Assembly: GCF_051650185.1 (NCBI RefSeq)
Contig: NZ_JBOFIN010000047.1
Location: 11,673-75,672 of the forward strand
Direction of reading: 5' to 3'
Source of the DNA: Scandinavium sp051650185
GTDB taxonomy: Bacteria > Pseudomonadota > Gammaproteobacteria > Enterobacterales > Enterobacteriaceae
DNA: 64,000 bases
The position numbers were made by a program, and so were the translations under genes. Positions 17,216 through 26,411 of this stretch are shown here, piece after piece (position 1 is the stretch's first letter; each line of letters opens with the position of its first letter). The notes beneath the pieces were generated by a model that had not been told where the DNA came from, made no database searches, and saw only the letters and a program-made list of their open reading frames with translations.

Positions 17216-18241
17216 TTATAAGTTAGTGATCGACCCCACAGATTGCTTCAGCGCCACCGAATGACGGCGCACCAGCGTCGGCATAAAACAGTGAGTTGCG
17301 CTGCTATCAAGCTTCCCGGCCGACCCCATCAGCGCCAGCTCCGTGGCCAGTTTGGCCATTGAAACGATCGGATAACGCACTGTCGTGAGCTGCGGATCGG
17401 TGTAACGCGCAATGGGAATATCATCAAAACCAATCAATGAAAGATGCTGTGGCACCGCAATGCCGTTGTCTTTCAGGGCCGTCAATGCCCCAGCCGCCAT
17501 GTTGTCGTTGTAGGCAAACACCGCCGTAAGCCCCTGATTTCGCCCAAGCAGCTCCACCATCGCAGCTTCCCCGCCTTGTAAATCTGGCGAGCCAGTGCCC
17601 ACCCATGCTTCGGGCGCAGCAATGCCCTGCTCGCTCAATGCACGCAGCCATCCTTCTTGACGCATCTGGTTGTCCTCGATTCCGTGACTGGAGCCAAGAT
17701 AGCCGACACGCGTATGCCCCTGATTAAGCAACATGCGCGTCGCCATCATCGCGCCGCTGACGTTATCCAGCCCGACACAGCGGTACTCATAGCCCGGCAC
17801 AATGCGGTTGATTAACACCATACCCGGGATCTGATCGAGAAATTCTGCAAGCTCGGCATCGCTTAATGCTTTGGAATGCACGATAAGCGCATTGCAGCGC
17901 TGGCGAATTAGCACCTCAATCGCGTTTCGCTCCTTCTCTGCTTCGTGGTAGCTGTTGCCAATCAGCACGTTTTTTTGAAACTGCTGAGCAACGGTATCGA
18001 CCGCCTTGACCAGCGCGCCGAAAAAGGCGTCCGATACATCCATCACCACCACGCCGATGGTGTCGCTGACCTGCGTGGCCAGTGCCTGGGCGTTGGCGTT
18101 GGGCCGATAACCCAGCTCCGAAACGGCTTTCATCACCAGTTCACGAGTTTCAGGACTGACAAGCGGGCTGTTATTTAGCACGCGGGAAATGGTCGCGGCG
18201 GAAACACCCGCATGGCGGGCCACATCACGAATGGTGATCAT
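17216..18241 (-). CDS. galS: HTH-type transcriptional regulator GalS (mgl repressor)
   Basis: A 341-residue LacI/GalR repressor: N-terminal HTH (ITIRDVARHAGVSAATISRVLNN) and a periplasmic-binding-like domain with FAYNDNMAAGAL and IGFDDIPIARYT. GalS senses galactose and represses mgl and its own gene. Start at 18241 is the E. coli-equivalent ATG; an upstream GTG (18247) is possible. A gal operator and a CRP-like site lie 110-160 bases upstream. Confidence 0.96.
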   Translation of the reverse strand: MITIRDVARHAGVSAATISRVLNNSPLVSPETRELVMKAVSELGYRPNANAQALATQVSDTIGVVVMDVSDAFFGALVKAVDTVAQQFQKNVLIGNSYHEAEKERNAIEVLIRQRCNALIVHSKALSDAELAEFLDQIPGMVLINRIVPGYEYRCVGLDNVSGAMMATRMLLNQGHTRVGYLGSSHGIEDNQMRQEGWLRALSEQGIAAPEAWVGTGSPDLQGGEAAMVELLGRNQGLTAVFAYNDNMAAGALTALKDNGIAVPQHLSLIGFDDIPIARYTDPQLTTVRYPIVSMAKLATELALMGSAGKLDSSATHCFMPTLVRRHSVALKQSVGSITNL

Positions 18242-18350
18242 AACCACCGTCCTGTTGAAAATGGCAGCAACTCACAGTCACCCCCTGTGTTGAGCAAGGA
18301 GGCTATTCTGGCAGCGAGTCGGGAAGGACTACGTGAAGAAGCTCACAAGG

Positions 18351-18398
18351 ATGGAAACGGTTACATCCGTTTTGTTAATGATTGTGATCCAGATCGTT
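18351..18398 (-). promoter_or_regulatory. galS control region: gal operator and CRP-like site
   Basis: ATGGAAACGGTTACAT (18351-18366) is a gal-type operator; TGTGA-N6-TCGTT (18383-18398) is a weaker CRP match (TGTGA exact, second half degenerate). The CRP-like site touches the last codon of the upstream gene yeiB. Fits galS autorepression and CRP activation known in E. coli. Confidence 0.65.
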
Positions 18399-19554
18399 AT
18401 CTGGATGTTTTAGAAATGGATACCCCTGCAGCCCTTGCGGTTAACTGCCGCCACAGCCATTCCACCGGCCCCTGACGGAAATGACGCAACCAGAAGACGG
18501 AGAACAATACATTCACCAGCCAGATAGCCGGGACGAAGGCTAGCAGCTGGAAGCGGTCAAATTTCATAAACAGATCAAGGTGATAAAACAGCGTGGTACA
18601 AATGAGGGTTTGCAGCAGGTAGTTGGAAAGTGCCATGCGGCCGACACACGCCACCGCGCCAACCAGCCGCGATGCGCAAATCTGCGGCCAGAAACCCCAG
18701 GCCAGTGCAGCATAACCGATGGTCTGTAACGGTGCGCCCAACTCTCTTGGGGCCTGTAACAAGAACGCACACCAGCGATAAGACCAGTCCAGATGCCATT
18801 GTGCCACTATCGCTGGCACGTTAATCATCAGGCCAAGCGCAATCAGCAGCACACTGGTGCGGCGATAATGTAACAGGCTGAACTGCCCTTTCAGCCAGCC
18901 GCTGCGCATCAGCGCGGCCCCCATCAGCATCATGCCCGCCAGCTGCCAGCCGTATTGCGCGCCTAATGCCAACAGATTATCTGACAGCATGTCCGCCCGA
19001 TTGCTGATGGCTTCAAAACCGCCCTTCAGCTTCCAGTATTGCTCATATTGCAGATTCGCAGCATCCGGCACCCACGAACGGTTTGGCGCATCTCCAGAGA
19101 TAAACCCGAGGAAAACCAGCACCGCGATGCCAATCAGGTACAGCACAACGCCAGTGTTAAACATCGATTTCGCACTGTGTGCTTCACGCACCATTCGCCA
19201 GCACACCAGCCCGACGAGCGAGTACGCCAGCAGGATGTCGCCATCCCAGAACAGCAAGCCATGGCAAAAGCCGAGCAGCGCCAGAAGAGACAACCGGGAC
19301 TGGATCCAGCGCTTACCGCGCGGCAGTAACAGTTGTAAACCGGCACCAAATAACAGCGAGAAAAGAGTGAGAAATTTTACCTGCGCGAACAGGTCGAGGA
19401 TTGCCCATGTCCAGGCATCGCGTTCGGTGATCGCGCCATACCAGGCCGGGTTAAGATAGGCCGCCTTCGGCAAACCAAAGGCGGAGATATTGAGAAGCAG
19501 GATCCCCAGAATGGCAACGCCGCGAACAAAATCCAGCGTGACGTTTCGTTCCAT
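18397..19554 (-). CDS. yeiB: DUF418-family inner membrane protein YeiB
   Basis: A 385-residue polytopic protein with the DUF418 C-terminal region (YRRTSVLLIALGL, GRMALSNYLLQT, RQGPVEWLWR). Function unknown; the fold is related to acyltransferase_3-like membrane proteins. ATG at 19554 matches E. coli YeiB; a TTG codon directly before it extends the open frame by one residue. Lies 20 bases downstream of folE on the same strand, so it is likely cotranscribed with it. Confidence 0.94.
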   Translation of the reverse strand: MERNVTLDFVRGVAILGILLLNISAFGLPKAAYLNPAWYGAITERDAWTWAILDLFAQVKFLTLFSLLFGAGLQLLLPRGKRWIQSRLSLLALLGFCHGLLFWDGDILLAYSLVGLVCWRMVREAHSAKSMFNTGVVLYLIGIAVLVFLGFISGDAPNRSWVPDAANLQYEQYWKLKGGFEAISNRADMLSDNLLALGAQYGWQLAGMMLMGAALMRSGWLKGQFSLLHYRRTSVLLIALGLMINVPAIVAQWHLDWSYRWCAFLLQAPRELGAPLQTIGYAALAWGFWPQICASRLVGAVACVGRMALSNYLLQTLICTTLFYHLDLFMKFDRFQLLAFVPAIWLVNVLFSVFWLRHFRQGPVEWLWRQLTARAAGVSISKTSR

Positions 19555-19574
19555 CAAGTTCCTGCTTTAGCTAA

Positions 19575-20240
19575 TTAGTTGTGATGACGCACCGCGCGCA
19601 GAAACTCCTGGCGGGTGTTCTGGCTTGATTTGAACAGGCCACCGAGCGAAGTGGTCGTGGTCGCACTGGTTGCATCACGAATGCCGCGCGCTTTAACGCA
19701 GTAATGCACCGCATCGATGGAAACGGCCACATTATTGGTGTCCAGCAGGGTTTGCAGCGCCACGAGGATTTGCTGAGTCAAACGCTCTTGTACCTGTGGG
19801 CGCTGAGCGAAGAACTGCACAATGCGGTTGATTTTCGACAAGCCAATAACGGTGTCTTTCGGGATATACGCGACGGTCGCTTTACCATCGATAGTCACGA
19901 AATGGTGCTCGCAGGTGCTGGTCATCGAAATATCACGCACGGTCACCATCTCATCCACCTTCATTTTGTTTTCAATGACGGTGATTTTCGGGAAGTTGGC
20001 GTAATCCAGACCGGAGAAGATTTCATCCACATACATTTTTGCGATGCGATGTGGCGTTTCAGTCAGGCTGTCATCGCTGAGATCAAGATTCAGGAGCTGC
20101 ATAATTTCGGTCATATGACCGGCAATCAGGTGCTTACGAGTTTCTTTGTCCATATCAACTGGAGGACGCAGCGGCGTTTCCAGACCACGCGCCAACAGCG
20201 CTTCATGAACCAGGGCGGCTTCTTTACTCAATGATGGCAT
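19575..20240 (-). CDS. folE: GTP cyclohydrolase 1
   Basis: A 221-residue enzyme converting GTP to 7,8-dihydroneopterin triphosphate, first step of tetrahydrofolate synthesis. Zinc ligands are visible: Cys110 and His113 in STCEHHF and the later Cys in HYCVKARG. Catalytic His in EHHF. One residue shorter than the E. coli protein in the PPVDMDKE stretch. Followed closely by yeiB. Confidence 0.98.
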   Translation of the reverse strand: MPSLSKEAALVHEALLARGLETPLRPPVDMDKETRKHLIAGHMTEIMQLLNLDLSDDSLTETPHRIAKMYVDEIFSGLDYANFPKITVIENKMKVDEMVTVRDISMTSTCEHHFVTIDGKATVAYIPKDTVIGLSKINRIVQFFAQRPQVQERLTQQILVALQTLLDTNNVAVSIDAVHYCVKARGIRDATSATTTTSLGGLFKSSQNTRQEFLRAVRHHN

Positions 20241-20343
20241 TTAGGGTTTCTCCTGCAGGTGTGGCGACCTTCGCTCTCTGAGGGCAAAGTGAGCACTCAT
20301 TGTGCGTGAGGCCGTGCACAGAATCCAGTATTCACGGCGATAA

Positions 20344-21492
20344 TTATTGAAATTGGCTTAACCTTTCATGCTGCGAGCGCCAGACCAGCGCGCCGCCAAT
20401 GAAGAGCGCGATAGCCGCCACGCCCAGCGCCGGTTCCAGACGCTGCGTTAGCCAGGTGGAAAGCGCGGAGGTCATCGGCCCGGCAAGCTGACCGATGGCG
20501 TATCCGGTGGTCAATAAGCCCGCCATGTAACGAGTGTGCTGCGGGGCCAGTTCGCGCCCATACAGCAGCGAAAGCTGTACCGCACACAGAAAACCGCCGC
20601 CCACCAGCAATGCGCCAATCACCAGGCCACTCATGCCCGGCAGCAGCCATGCCGCTAACACGCCAAGCGCCTGAAGCCATAAAACGACAGCGAGCCGTTG
20701 ATGGCTGTGCCCCACGCCGCGCAGCAGAATGCTCAATCCAATGCCGATCACCGCCGAAACGCCAAACACGGGCCACAAAAATTGCGCAAAAACGCTGCCC
20801 GGAAAACGGGCTGCCGCCATCTGTGACAAAAAAGTCGCAGGCAGAATATAGCCAAATCCAGCCAGGCTGTAGCTCCAGACTAAACGGCGCAAATCCGGCG
20901 TTAAGACCAGCGGCTCAGGTTTCACGCCGGGGCGGTGTAACTCACCAGGGCGCGGCAACCAGTGAGAAATAAAGGCGATCAACACCAGCGCCAGTAAACC
21001 GTAGAGCAACCAGCCAGCCGCAGCACTAAGATTGCCCGAATGAATGTAAACAGCCAGTAAACCGCTTATCGCAATACCCGCTCCCGGCCCCGCAAAAACA
21101 GCGGCACTCAGGCCAGGACGTCCGGCATGAGCCAGTTTTTCATTGGTCCAGGCGGCCGTCAGCACCATCGCCCAGCCGCTCATGCAGCCAATCACGAATC
21201 GCAACAAGCCGTGGAGCCAGGCGTTATCGGCCCAGGCAGAAAGCAGCGTCAAGATGACGGCTCCGGCAATGCCGGCGTACAAACGCCCTTCCACCCGACG
21301 GCTGGCACGCATGGCATCCCAGGCACCCACCAGATAGCCCAGATAGTTCATGGCCGCCACCAGCCCGGCGGTTGTCAGCGTCAGCTGGCCTTCAGCAATC
21401 ATCAGCGGTACCTGAGGCGTAAAGGCAAAGCGCCCTATCCCCATCGCCACCACCAGCATGACAAAACCACTCAGCGCGGTGCGTAGCGCCAT
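20344..21492 (-). CDS. YbfB/YjiJ-family MFS transporter
   Basis: A 382-residue major facilitator with about twelve membrane segments. Family markers: GIGRFAFTPQVPLM at the N-terminus, MNYLGYLVGAWDA and GYAIGQLAGP. The family is uncharacterised in substrate. Start at 21492 is supported by a GAGG ribosome site; the frame is open 45 bases further up but without one. Lies between folE and yeiG, which are neighbours in E. coli, so it is an added gene. Confidence 0.82.
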   Translation of the reverse strand: MALRTALSGFVMLVVAMGIGRFAFTPQVPLMIAEGQLTLTTAGLVAAMNYLGYLVGAWDAMRASRRVEGRLYAGIAGAVILTLLSAWADNAWLHGLLRFVIGCMSGWAMVLTAAWTNEKLAHAGRPGLSAAVFAGPGAGIAISGLLAVYIHSGNLSAAAGWLLYGLLALVLIAFISHWLPRPGELHRPGVKPEPLVLTPDLRRLVWSYSLAGFGYILPATFLSQMAAARFPGSVFAQFLWPVFGVSAVIGIGLSILLRGVGHSHQRLAVVLWLQALGVLAAWLLPGMSGLVIGALLVGGGFLCAVQLSLLYGRELAPQHTRYMAGLLTTGYAIGQLAGPMTSALSTWLTQRLEPALGVAAIALFIGGALVWRSQHERLSQFQ

Positions 21493-21630
21493 GTTCGCCT
21501 CAAGTGTTAATGTAAAGTTGTGTTTATGATGCAACATGTAAACATAATGCGGAAGTGAAAGTTACTCATCGCCGCCGATGATCTGTATGATGAAACAGGT
21601 CATTTTCAATCATTTATCAGGGAGCCATGC

Positions 21631-22467
21631 ATGGAACTGCTCGAAGAGCACCGTTGTTTTGAAGGCTGGCAGCAACGCTGGCGGCACGACTCCACCACGC
21701 TGAACTGCGCCATGACGTTCAGCATCTTTCTGCCACCGCCACGGGAAAACACCCCGCCACCGGTGCTGTACTGGCTGTCAGGGTTAACCTGCACCGATGA
21801 AAATTTCGCCACGAAAGCCGGAGCACAGCGCGTTGCCGCCGAGCTCGGTATTGTGCTGGTGATGCCAGATACCAGCCCGCGTGGCGACGATGTGGCTGAT
21901 GATGAAGCCTATGATTTGGGCAAAGGCGCAGGTTTCTACCTGAACGCAACGCAAGCGCCGTGGGCCGCACATTACCGCATGTATGATTACCTCACCGACG
22001 AACTACCAAAGCTGATTCTGCAACAGTTCAGCGTTGCCGACCGCTGTGCGATTTCAGGCCACTCGATGGGTGGACATGGGGCACTGGTGCTGGCGCTGAA
22101 AAATCCGGGCCGCTATGCGAGCGTGTCTGCATTTGCACCGATTGTGAACCCCTGCCGCGTGCCGTGGGGGCAGAAAGCGTTTACGGCTTATCTGGGGGAA
22201 GATCAAAAAACCTGGCAAGCCTGGGACAGCTGCGCTCTGATGCTGAACAGCGACGTGAATGATGCGATCCCTACGCTGATTGATCAGGGGGATAGCGATC
22301 AGTTCCTGGCGGATCAGTTACAGCCAGCGGTGCTGGCCGAAGCCGCCCGACAGAAAAACTGGCCGCTGACGCTGCGCATTCAGTCCGGGTTTGATCACAG
22401 CTATTGGTTTATTGCGTCCTTTATCGAAGATCATCTGCGCTTCCATGCGCAGCATTTGATGAAGTAA
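21631..22467 (+). CDS. yeiG: S-formylglutathione hydrolase
   Basis: A 278-residue esterase-D-type alpha/beta hydrolase that releases formate from S-formylglutathione in formaldehyde detoxification. Nucleophile Ser145 in GHSMGGHG; Asp in DQGDSDQF and His in FDHSYWF complete the triad; oxyanion region LSGLTCTDENF. Nearly colinear with E. coli YeiG. Confidence 0.96.
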   Translation: MELLEEHRCFEGWQQRWRHDSTTLNCAMTFSIFLPPPRENTPPPVLYWLSGLTCTDENFATKAGAQRVAAELGIVLVMPDTSPRGDDVADDEAYDLGKGAGFYLNATQAPWAAHYRMYDYLTDELPKLILQQFSVADRCAISGHSMGGHGALVLALKNPGRYASVSAFAPIVNPCRVPWGQKAFTAYLGEDQKTWQAWDSCALMLNSDVNDAIPTLIDQGDSDQFLADQLQPAVLAEAARQKNWPLTLRIQSGFDHSYWFIASFIEDHLRFHAQHLMK

Positions 22468-22485
22468 CACTTTCGTGCGGCCTGA

Positions 22486-22526
22486 TGCCCTCTCCCCCAG
22501 CCCCTCTCCCACGGGGCGAGGGGAGT
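22486..22526. repeat. CTCTCCC-type palindromic repeat
   Basis: A dispersed enterobacterial repeat motif (ccctctcccccagcccc followed by a GAGGGG arm). CCCCTC (22501-22506) pairs with GAGGGG (22518-22523). It separates the convergent genes yeiG and cirA and may act as a weak bidirectional terminator. Confidence 0.6.
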
Positions 22527-22539
22527 AAAACCATAGGTT

Positions 22540-24504
22540 TCAGAAACGGTAATCCAGTGCCATAAAGTAACGACGCCCGTCTTCGTTATAGCTGTAGTCG
22601 TCGCGGCTCAGGTCTTTATCCGTCAGGTTCATCACCCCGGCGCGCAGTTTGACGTTTTTCGTCGCCTGCCAGCCACCGCCCGCGTTCCAGATAACATAGC
22701 CGCCCGGTGTTGCGCCGCCGGTGGCGATTGCGCGTTTTTCACCAGAATAGTTGGCCTGCACATAGAACGACCAGTCCTGCGTCGCCTGCCAGTCCACAAC
22801 GCCATTCGCGGTATGGAACGGCAGTTCGGACAGCGGCTTATTGCCGCCGTTGCTCAGATCACGCCCGTCGTTGTAGGTGTAGTTCAGCGTCACTTTCCAG
22901 TCTTCCGCCAGCGGCACTTTCAGCTCGGTTTCAATCCCGCGAATGCGTGCTTTATTGACGTTGTAATAACGGAAAATCGGCTCACCATCCGCGTTGAGGC
23001 CCACGTAGTTCGGGTAGTCCTGCGCCTGATTGACGTTAGCGGTACGGCTGATGCTGATTCGATCATCAAGGTTATTCTGGAAAGTAGTGATACTCCCCTG
23101 TACGCCTTCCAGCCAGCCTTCTTCGCCTGCGTAATAAAGGCCAAGCTCGTAGCTTTCGCTGGTTTCCGGTTTCAGATCCGGGCTACCGACGATTTCACAA
23201 GCGCCACGACAGGAGCCTGTTGTCCAGTCCGGGCTAAGCTGTAATAAAGACGGGGCTTTAAAAGCGTTTGCCCAGCCACCTTTGACCGTGACGGTATCGG
23301 TCGCGTTATAGACCAGATAGGCACGCGGGCTCCAGTGGTCGCCGTAGGTTTCATGGTCATCCATACGCACGCCGGTGGTCAGCGCCAGCGGCTCGAAAAT
23401 TCGCCATTCGTCTTCAATAAACAGCGCGTACTGGCTGGCTGATGTGTTACCGCTGCCTTTTAAATTCACCGGATCTTCGAGCTTATCGTGACGCCATTCA
23501 CCGCCCAGCGTCAGCAGCTGATTAATGGGGCTCAACGGCAGGACATACTTGCCATCGATGGAGTTGCTTTCAGAAGTGATGACCCCGGCCTGCTCCGGGT
23601 TTTTGTTATCCACTTTTTCGCCGTAGAACTTCAGCTCGCTGTTGCCGACATCCCAGCGACCATTGTGGCTGAGTGAGTAGTTCTGGCGCTCAAGACGGTT
23701 TTTGTCGAGCGAGTCAGAATCCCTGTCCTGCCTGTCGAAGCCGTAACCCGCAGTGAAGTCGTGATTGTCGTTTGGCGTCCACGCAAACTCGACGTTCGCA
23801 TCGCGGCTGGTAAACCCTTCGATACGCGGAGATTCGCCGGTGGCAGAGGTGGAGGAGGCTTGCTGTTCGTCTTTTTCGCGCTTCGACAAATTGCCGTAAG
23901 CTTTCATGCCCAGCACGCCGTCAACCAGTGGGCCACTGGTAAAGAACTGGCCGTTATAGGTGTCGCCACGGTCGCGGTGTTCCTGAAGGGTGGTATCCGC
24001 CGTGACGGAACCATGCCATTTCTGGCCAATTTTTTTGGTGATGATATTCACCACGCCGCCAAGCGCATCAGAGCCGTAAAGCGAGGACATCGGGCCGCGC
24101 ACCACTTCGATTCGCTCGATGGCATCCACCGGGATCCAGTTCAGGTCAAAGTCGTTATGCCGGAAAACGGCATTGCGGGAGTTGACGCGTTTGCCGTCGA
24201 CCAGAATCAGAGTATAGCTGCTGTCGAGGCCACGCAGACTGACGCCTTTGCGGTTATCGCCTTCGTTGGTGAGCTGCACGCCAGGGACATCCTGGAGCAC
24301 ATCTTTCAGATTCTGTACCGGGCGACGCTGCAAATCCTGCTGCGTAATCACGCTGATGCTGGCAGGCGCATCTTTCACGCTTTGCTCCGTGGCCGCCGCG
24401 GTCACGACCAGCGTTTCGCCGTCATTAGCGGCAAGGACTGGCATTGCCAGTGTGAATACGGACGCGCACAACCCGCCCCGAACGATGGGATTCAACCTGA
24501 ACAT
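22540..24504 (-). CDS. cirA: Catecholate siderophore/colicin I receptor CirA
   Basis: A 654-residue TonB-dependent outer membrane receptor. Signal peptide ends near VLA; TonB box ETLVVTAA close to the mature N-terminus; plug domain (ITQQDLQRRPVQNLKDVLQDVPG ... VVNIITKK, about 45-160) then a beta-barrel ending in the aromatic residue F (YFMALDYRF). Imports catecholate breakdown products such as dihydroxybenzoylserine and is exploited by colicin Ia/Ib. A good Fur box lies 180 bases upstream. Confidence 0.96.
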   Translation of the reverse strand: MFRLNPIVRGGLCASVFTLAMPVLAANDGETLVVTAAATEQSVKDAPASISVITQQDLQRRPVQNLKDVLQDVPGVQLTNEGDNRKGVSLRGLDSSYTLILVDGKRVNSRNAVFRHNDFDLNWIPVDAIERIEVVRGPMSSLYGSDALGGVVNIITKKIGQKWHGSVTADTTLQEHRDRGDTYNGQFFTSGPLVDGVLGMKAYGNLSKREKDEQQASSTSATGESPRIEGFTSRDANVEFAWTPNDNHDFTAGYGFDRQDRDSDSLDKNRLERQNYSLSHNGRWDVGNSELKFYGEKVDNKNPEQAGVITSESNSIDGKYVLPLSPINQLLTLGGEWRHDKLEDPVNLKGSGNTSASQYALFIEDEWRIFEPLALTTGVRMDDHETYGDHWSPRAYLVYNATDTVTVKGGWANAFKAPSLLQLSPDWTTGSCRGACEIVGSPDLKPETSESYELGLYYAGEEGWLEGVQGSITTFQNNLDDRISISRTANVNQAQDYPNYVGLNADGEPIFRYYNVNKARIRGIETELKVPLAEDWKVTLNYTYNDGRDLSNGGNKPLSELPFHTANGVVDWQATQDWSFYVQANYSGEKRAIATGGATPGGYVIWNAGGGWQATKNVKLRAGVMNLTDKDLSRDDYSYNEDGRRYFMALDYRF

Positions 24505-24680
24505 TTCCTATCTCCATGAGGTAAAAACAACAAAAAAAGCTCACCGGCTTTCGCCCGCCTGATGCGACGTGCGTCAACGTGCCTGAGTCAAAAGAGATGT
24601 GGCTGGTCACCCTGGTCCGGAGGCGTCCTTGGACAAGATGCGGGGGAGTGGCTTCATCCTGAAAGCGCATAGATGATAAA

Positions 24681-24699
24681 GAGAATGATAACAATTATC
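24681..24699. promoter_or_regulatory. Fur box upstream of cirA
   Basis: GAGAATGATAACAATTATC agrees with the 19-base Fur consensus in 16 positions. Positioned in the cirA promoter region, it supports iron repression, as known for cirA in E. coli. Confidence 0.8.
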
Positions 24700-24749
24700 A
24701 ATTTAATTGTGACCATGTGTGTCAGGCGAAACAGCGGATAACACAAAGA

Positions 24750-24776
24750 AAAAACCCTCCACGATGGGAGGGTTTG
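24750..24776 (-). terminator. Intrinsic terminator of lysP
   Basis: AAACCCTCC and GGAGGGTTT arms around an ACGATG-type loop, with a run of A on the plus strand (T on the lysP strand). Confidence 0.8.
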
Positions 24777-24795
24777 AGCAGAGAGCTTCTGAAAA

Positions 24796-26265
24796 CTACT
24801 TCTTAAAGCGTTCCGGGAAATGCATTTCGCTGTAACGCACGAAATGAGTGCCCTTCGCAATTTTGTAGCCAAACCAGATGGCGAGGAACAGCGGAATACC
24901 GATATAGGTTGCCGCTACGCCGCCCCAGTCAATGGTGTCTTTCAGGAAAGCTTCATAGTTCTGACCGAGCGTGATGATAAGACATAGCACGAACGCGAAG
25001 ATGGGCCCCAGAGGGAAGAAACCAGAACGATACGGCAGATCGTTAATATCGTGGCCCTGCATCACATAGCCGCGACGGAAACGATAGTGGCTGATGGCAA
25101 TCCCCAGCCAGGCGATGAAGCCTGTCATACCGGACGTGTTAAGCAGCCACAGGTAAACGGTCTGGTTACCAAACATGGACGTCAGGAAGCACAGCGCGGC
25201 GATAACCGTGGTGGCATACAGCGCGTTGCGTGGCACGCCGCCCTTAGACAATTTAGCGAAAATACGCGGTGCTTTGCCGTCGCAGGCCAGGGTGTACAGC
25301 ATACGCGTGGACGCATACATTCCGGAGTTACCCGCAGAGATCACCGCAGTCAGGATAACGGCGTTCATCACCGCTGCCGCTGACAGCAGACCTGCGTGCT
25401 GGAAGACCAGCGTGAACGGGCTGACGGAGATATCCTTCACGTCATTACGCAGCAGGCTCGGATCGGTGTAAGGAATGATCAGGCTGATAATCAGGATAGC
25501 GAACACATAGAACAGCAGGATACGCCAGAACACCTGACGCACCGCGCGAGGAATGTTCTTCTCCGGATCTTCGGATTCACCCGCAGCGATACCGATAAGT
25601 TCAGTGCCCTGGAAAGAGAAGCCGACAATCATCGCCACGCCAATCATCGCCGCAAAGCCACCCGCAAACGGCGCATCGCCGGTTGTCCAGTTGCTCCAGC
25701 CAACTGGCTGTGCACCTTTGAAGATACCCATAATCATCATCACGCCGACGATGATAAAGATAATCACGGTGGTCACTTTGATCAGCGAGAACCAGTATTC
25801 CGCTTCGCCGAAGCCTTTAACGGAGATCCAGTTCAGCAGGAACATGATGCCGAGGAACAGCGCACTCCAGATCCAGCCTGGCGTGTCCGGGAACCAGTAG
25901 TTCATCACCAGCTGTGCGGCAACGAGGTCAACGGCGATGGTTACAGCCCAGTTGTACCAGTAGTTCCAGCCCAGCGCGAAGCCAAAGCCTTCTTCGACAT
26001 AGTTCTGGCCGTAAGTCGCAAACGAACCAGAAACCGGCATAAAGGCCGCCAGTTCGCCGAGGCTTGTCATCAGGAAATAAACCATCAGACCGATAAGCAT
26101 ATAAGAAAGCAGAGCGCCGCCAGGGCCCGCCTGTGAAATGGTTGCCCCGGAGGCAACAAATAACCCTGTACCGATTGAGCCGCCAATGGCGATCATCGTC
26201 AGGTGACGCGCCTTGAGTTCGCGACGGAGCGCGGGCGCTTCTGTGGTTTTAGTTTCGGAAACCAT
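24796..26265 (-). CDS. lysP: Lysine-specific permease
   Basis: A 489-residue amino acid permease (APC superfamily) with twelve membrane segments; N-terminal ELKARHLTMIAIGGSIGTGLF and VSGSFATYG signatures. Imports lysine by proton symport and also acts as co-sensor of CadC. Start at 26265 (MVSETK) is the orthologous one; the frame is open to 26325 but the added 20 residues are unlike LysP. Ends with its own terminator. Confidence 0.96.
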   Translation of the reverse strand: MVSETKTTEAPALRRELKARHLTMIAIGGSIGTGLFVASGATISQAGPGGALLSYMLIGLMVYFLMTSLGELAAFMPVSGSFATYGQNYVEEGFGFALGWNYWYNWAVTIAVDLVAAQLVMNYWFPDTPGWIWSALFLGIMFLLNWISVKGFGEAEYWFSLIKVTTVIIFIIVGVMMIMGIFKGAQPVGWSNWTTGDAPFAGGFAAMIGVAMIVGFSFQGTELIGIAAGESEDPEKNIPRAVRQVFWRILLFYVFAILIISLIIPYTDPSLLRNDVKDISVSPFTLVFQHAGLLSAAAVMNAVILTAVISAGNSGMYASTRMLYTLACDGKAPRIFAKLSKGGVPRNALYATTVIAALCFLTSMFGNQTVYLWLLNTSGMTGFIAWLGIAISHYRFRRGYVMQGHDINDLPYRSGFFPLGPIFAFVLCLIITLGQNYEAFLKDTIDWGGVAATYIGIPLFLAIWFGYKIAKGTHFVRYSEMHFPERFKK

Positions 26266-26411
26266 ATAAAAATGCTGTCCATCCAAAAAATGAGGCGCAA
26301 TTCTAGCAGACGATCGCCGTTCCATCCGGTGGAAATGCGCAGTTATAAGAGAGCTTCATGATGGCTCGCGGATTATAAGTAAAGACCTTATATTGCCGCT
26401 TCGCCAGGCCG

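Noticed and set aside
23761..24519. 252-codon frame opposite cirA
   Set aside because: Antisense to the TonB box and plug coding region; no independent signals.
26266..26325. Longer N-terminus for lysP
   Set aside because: Open upstream but not conserved; the shorter start aligns with known LysP.
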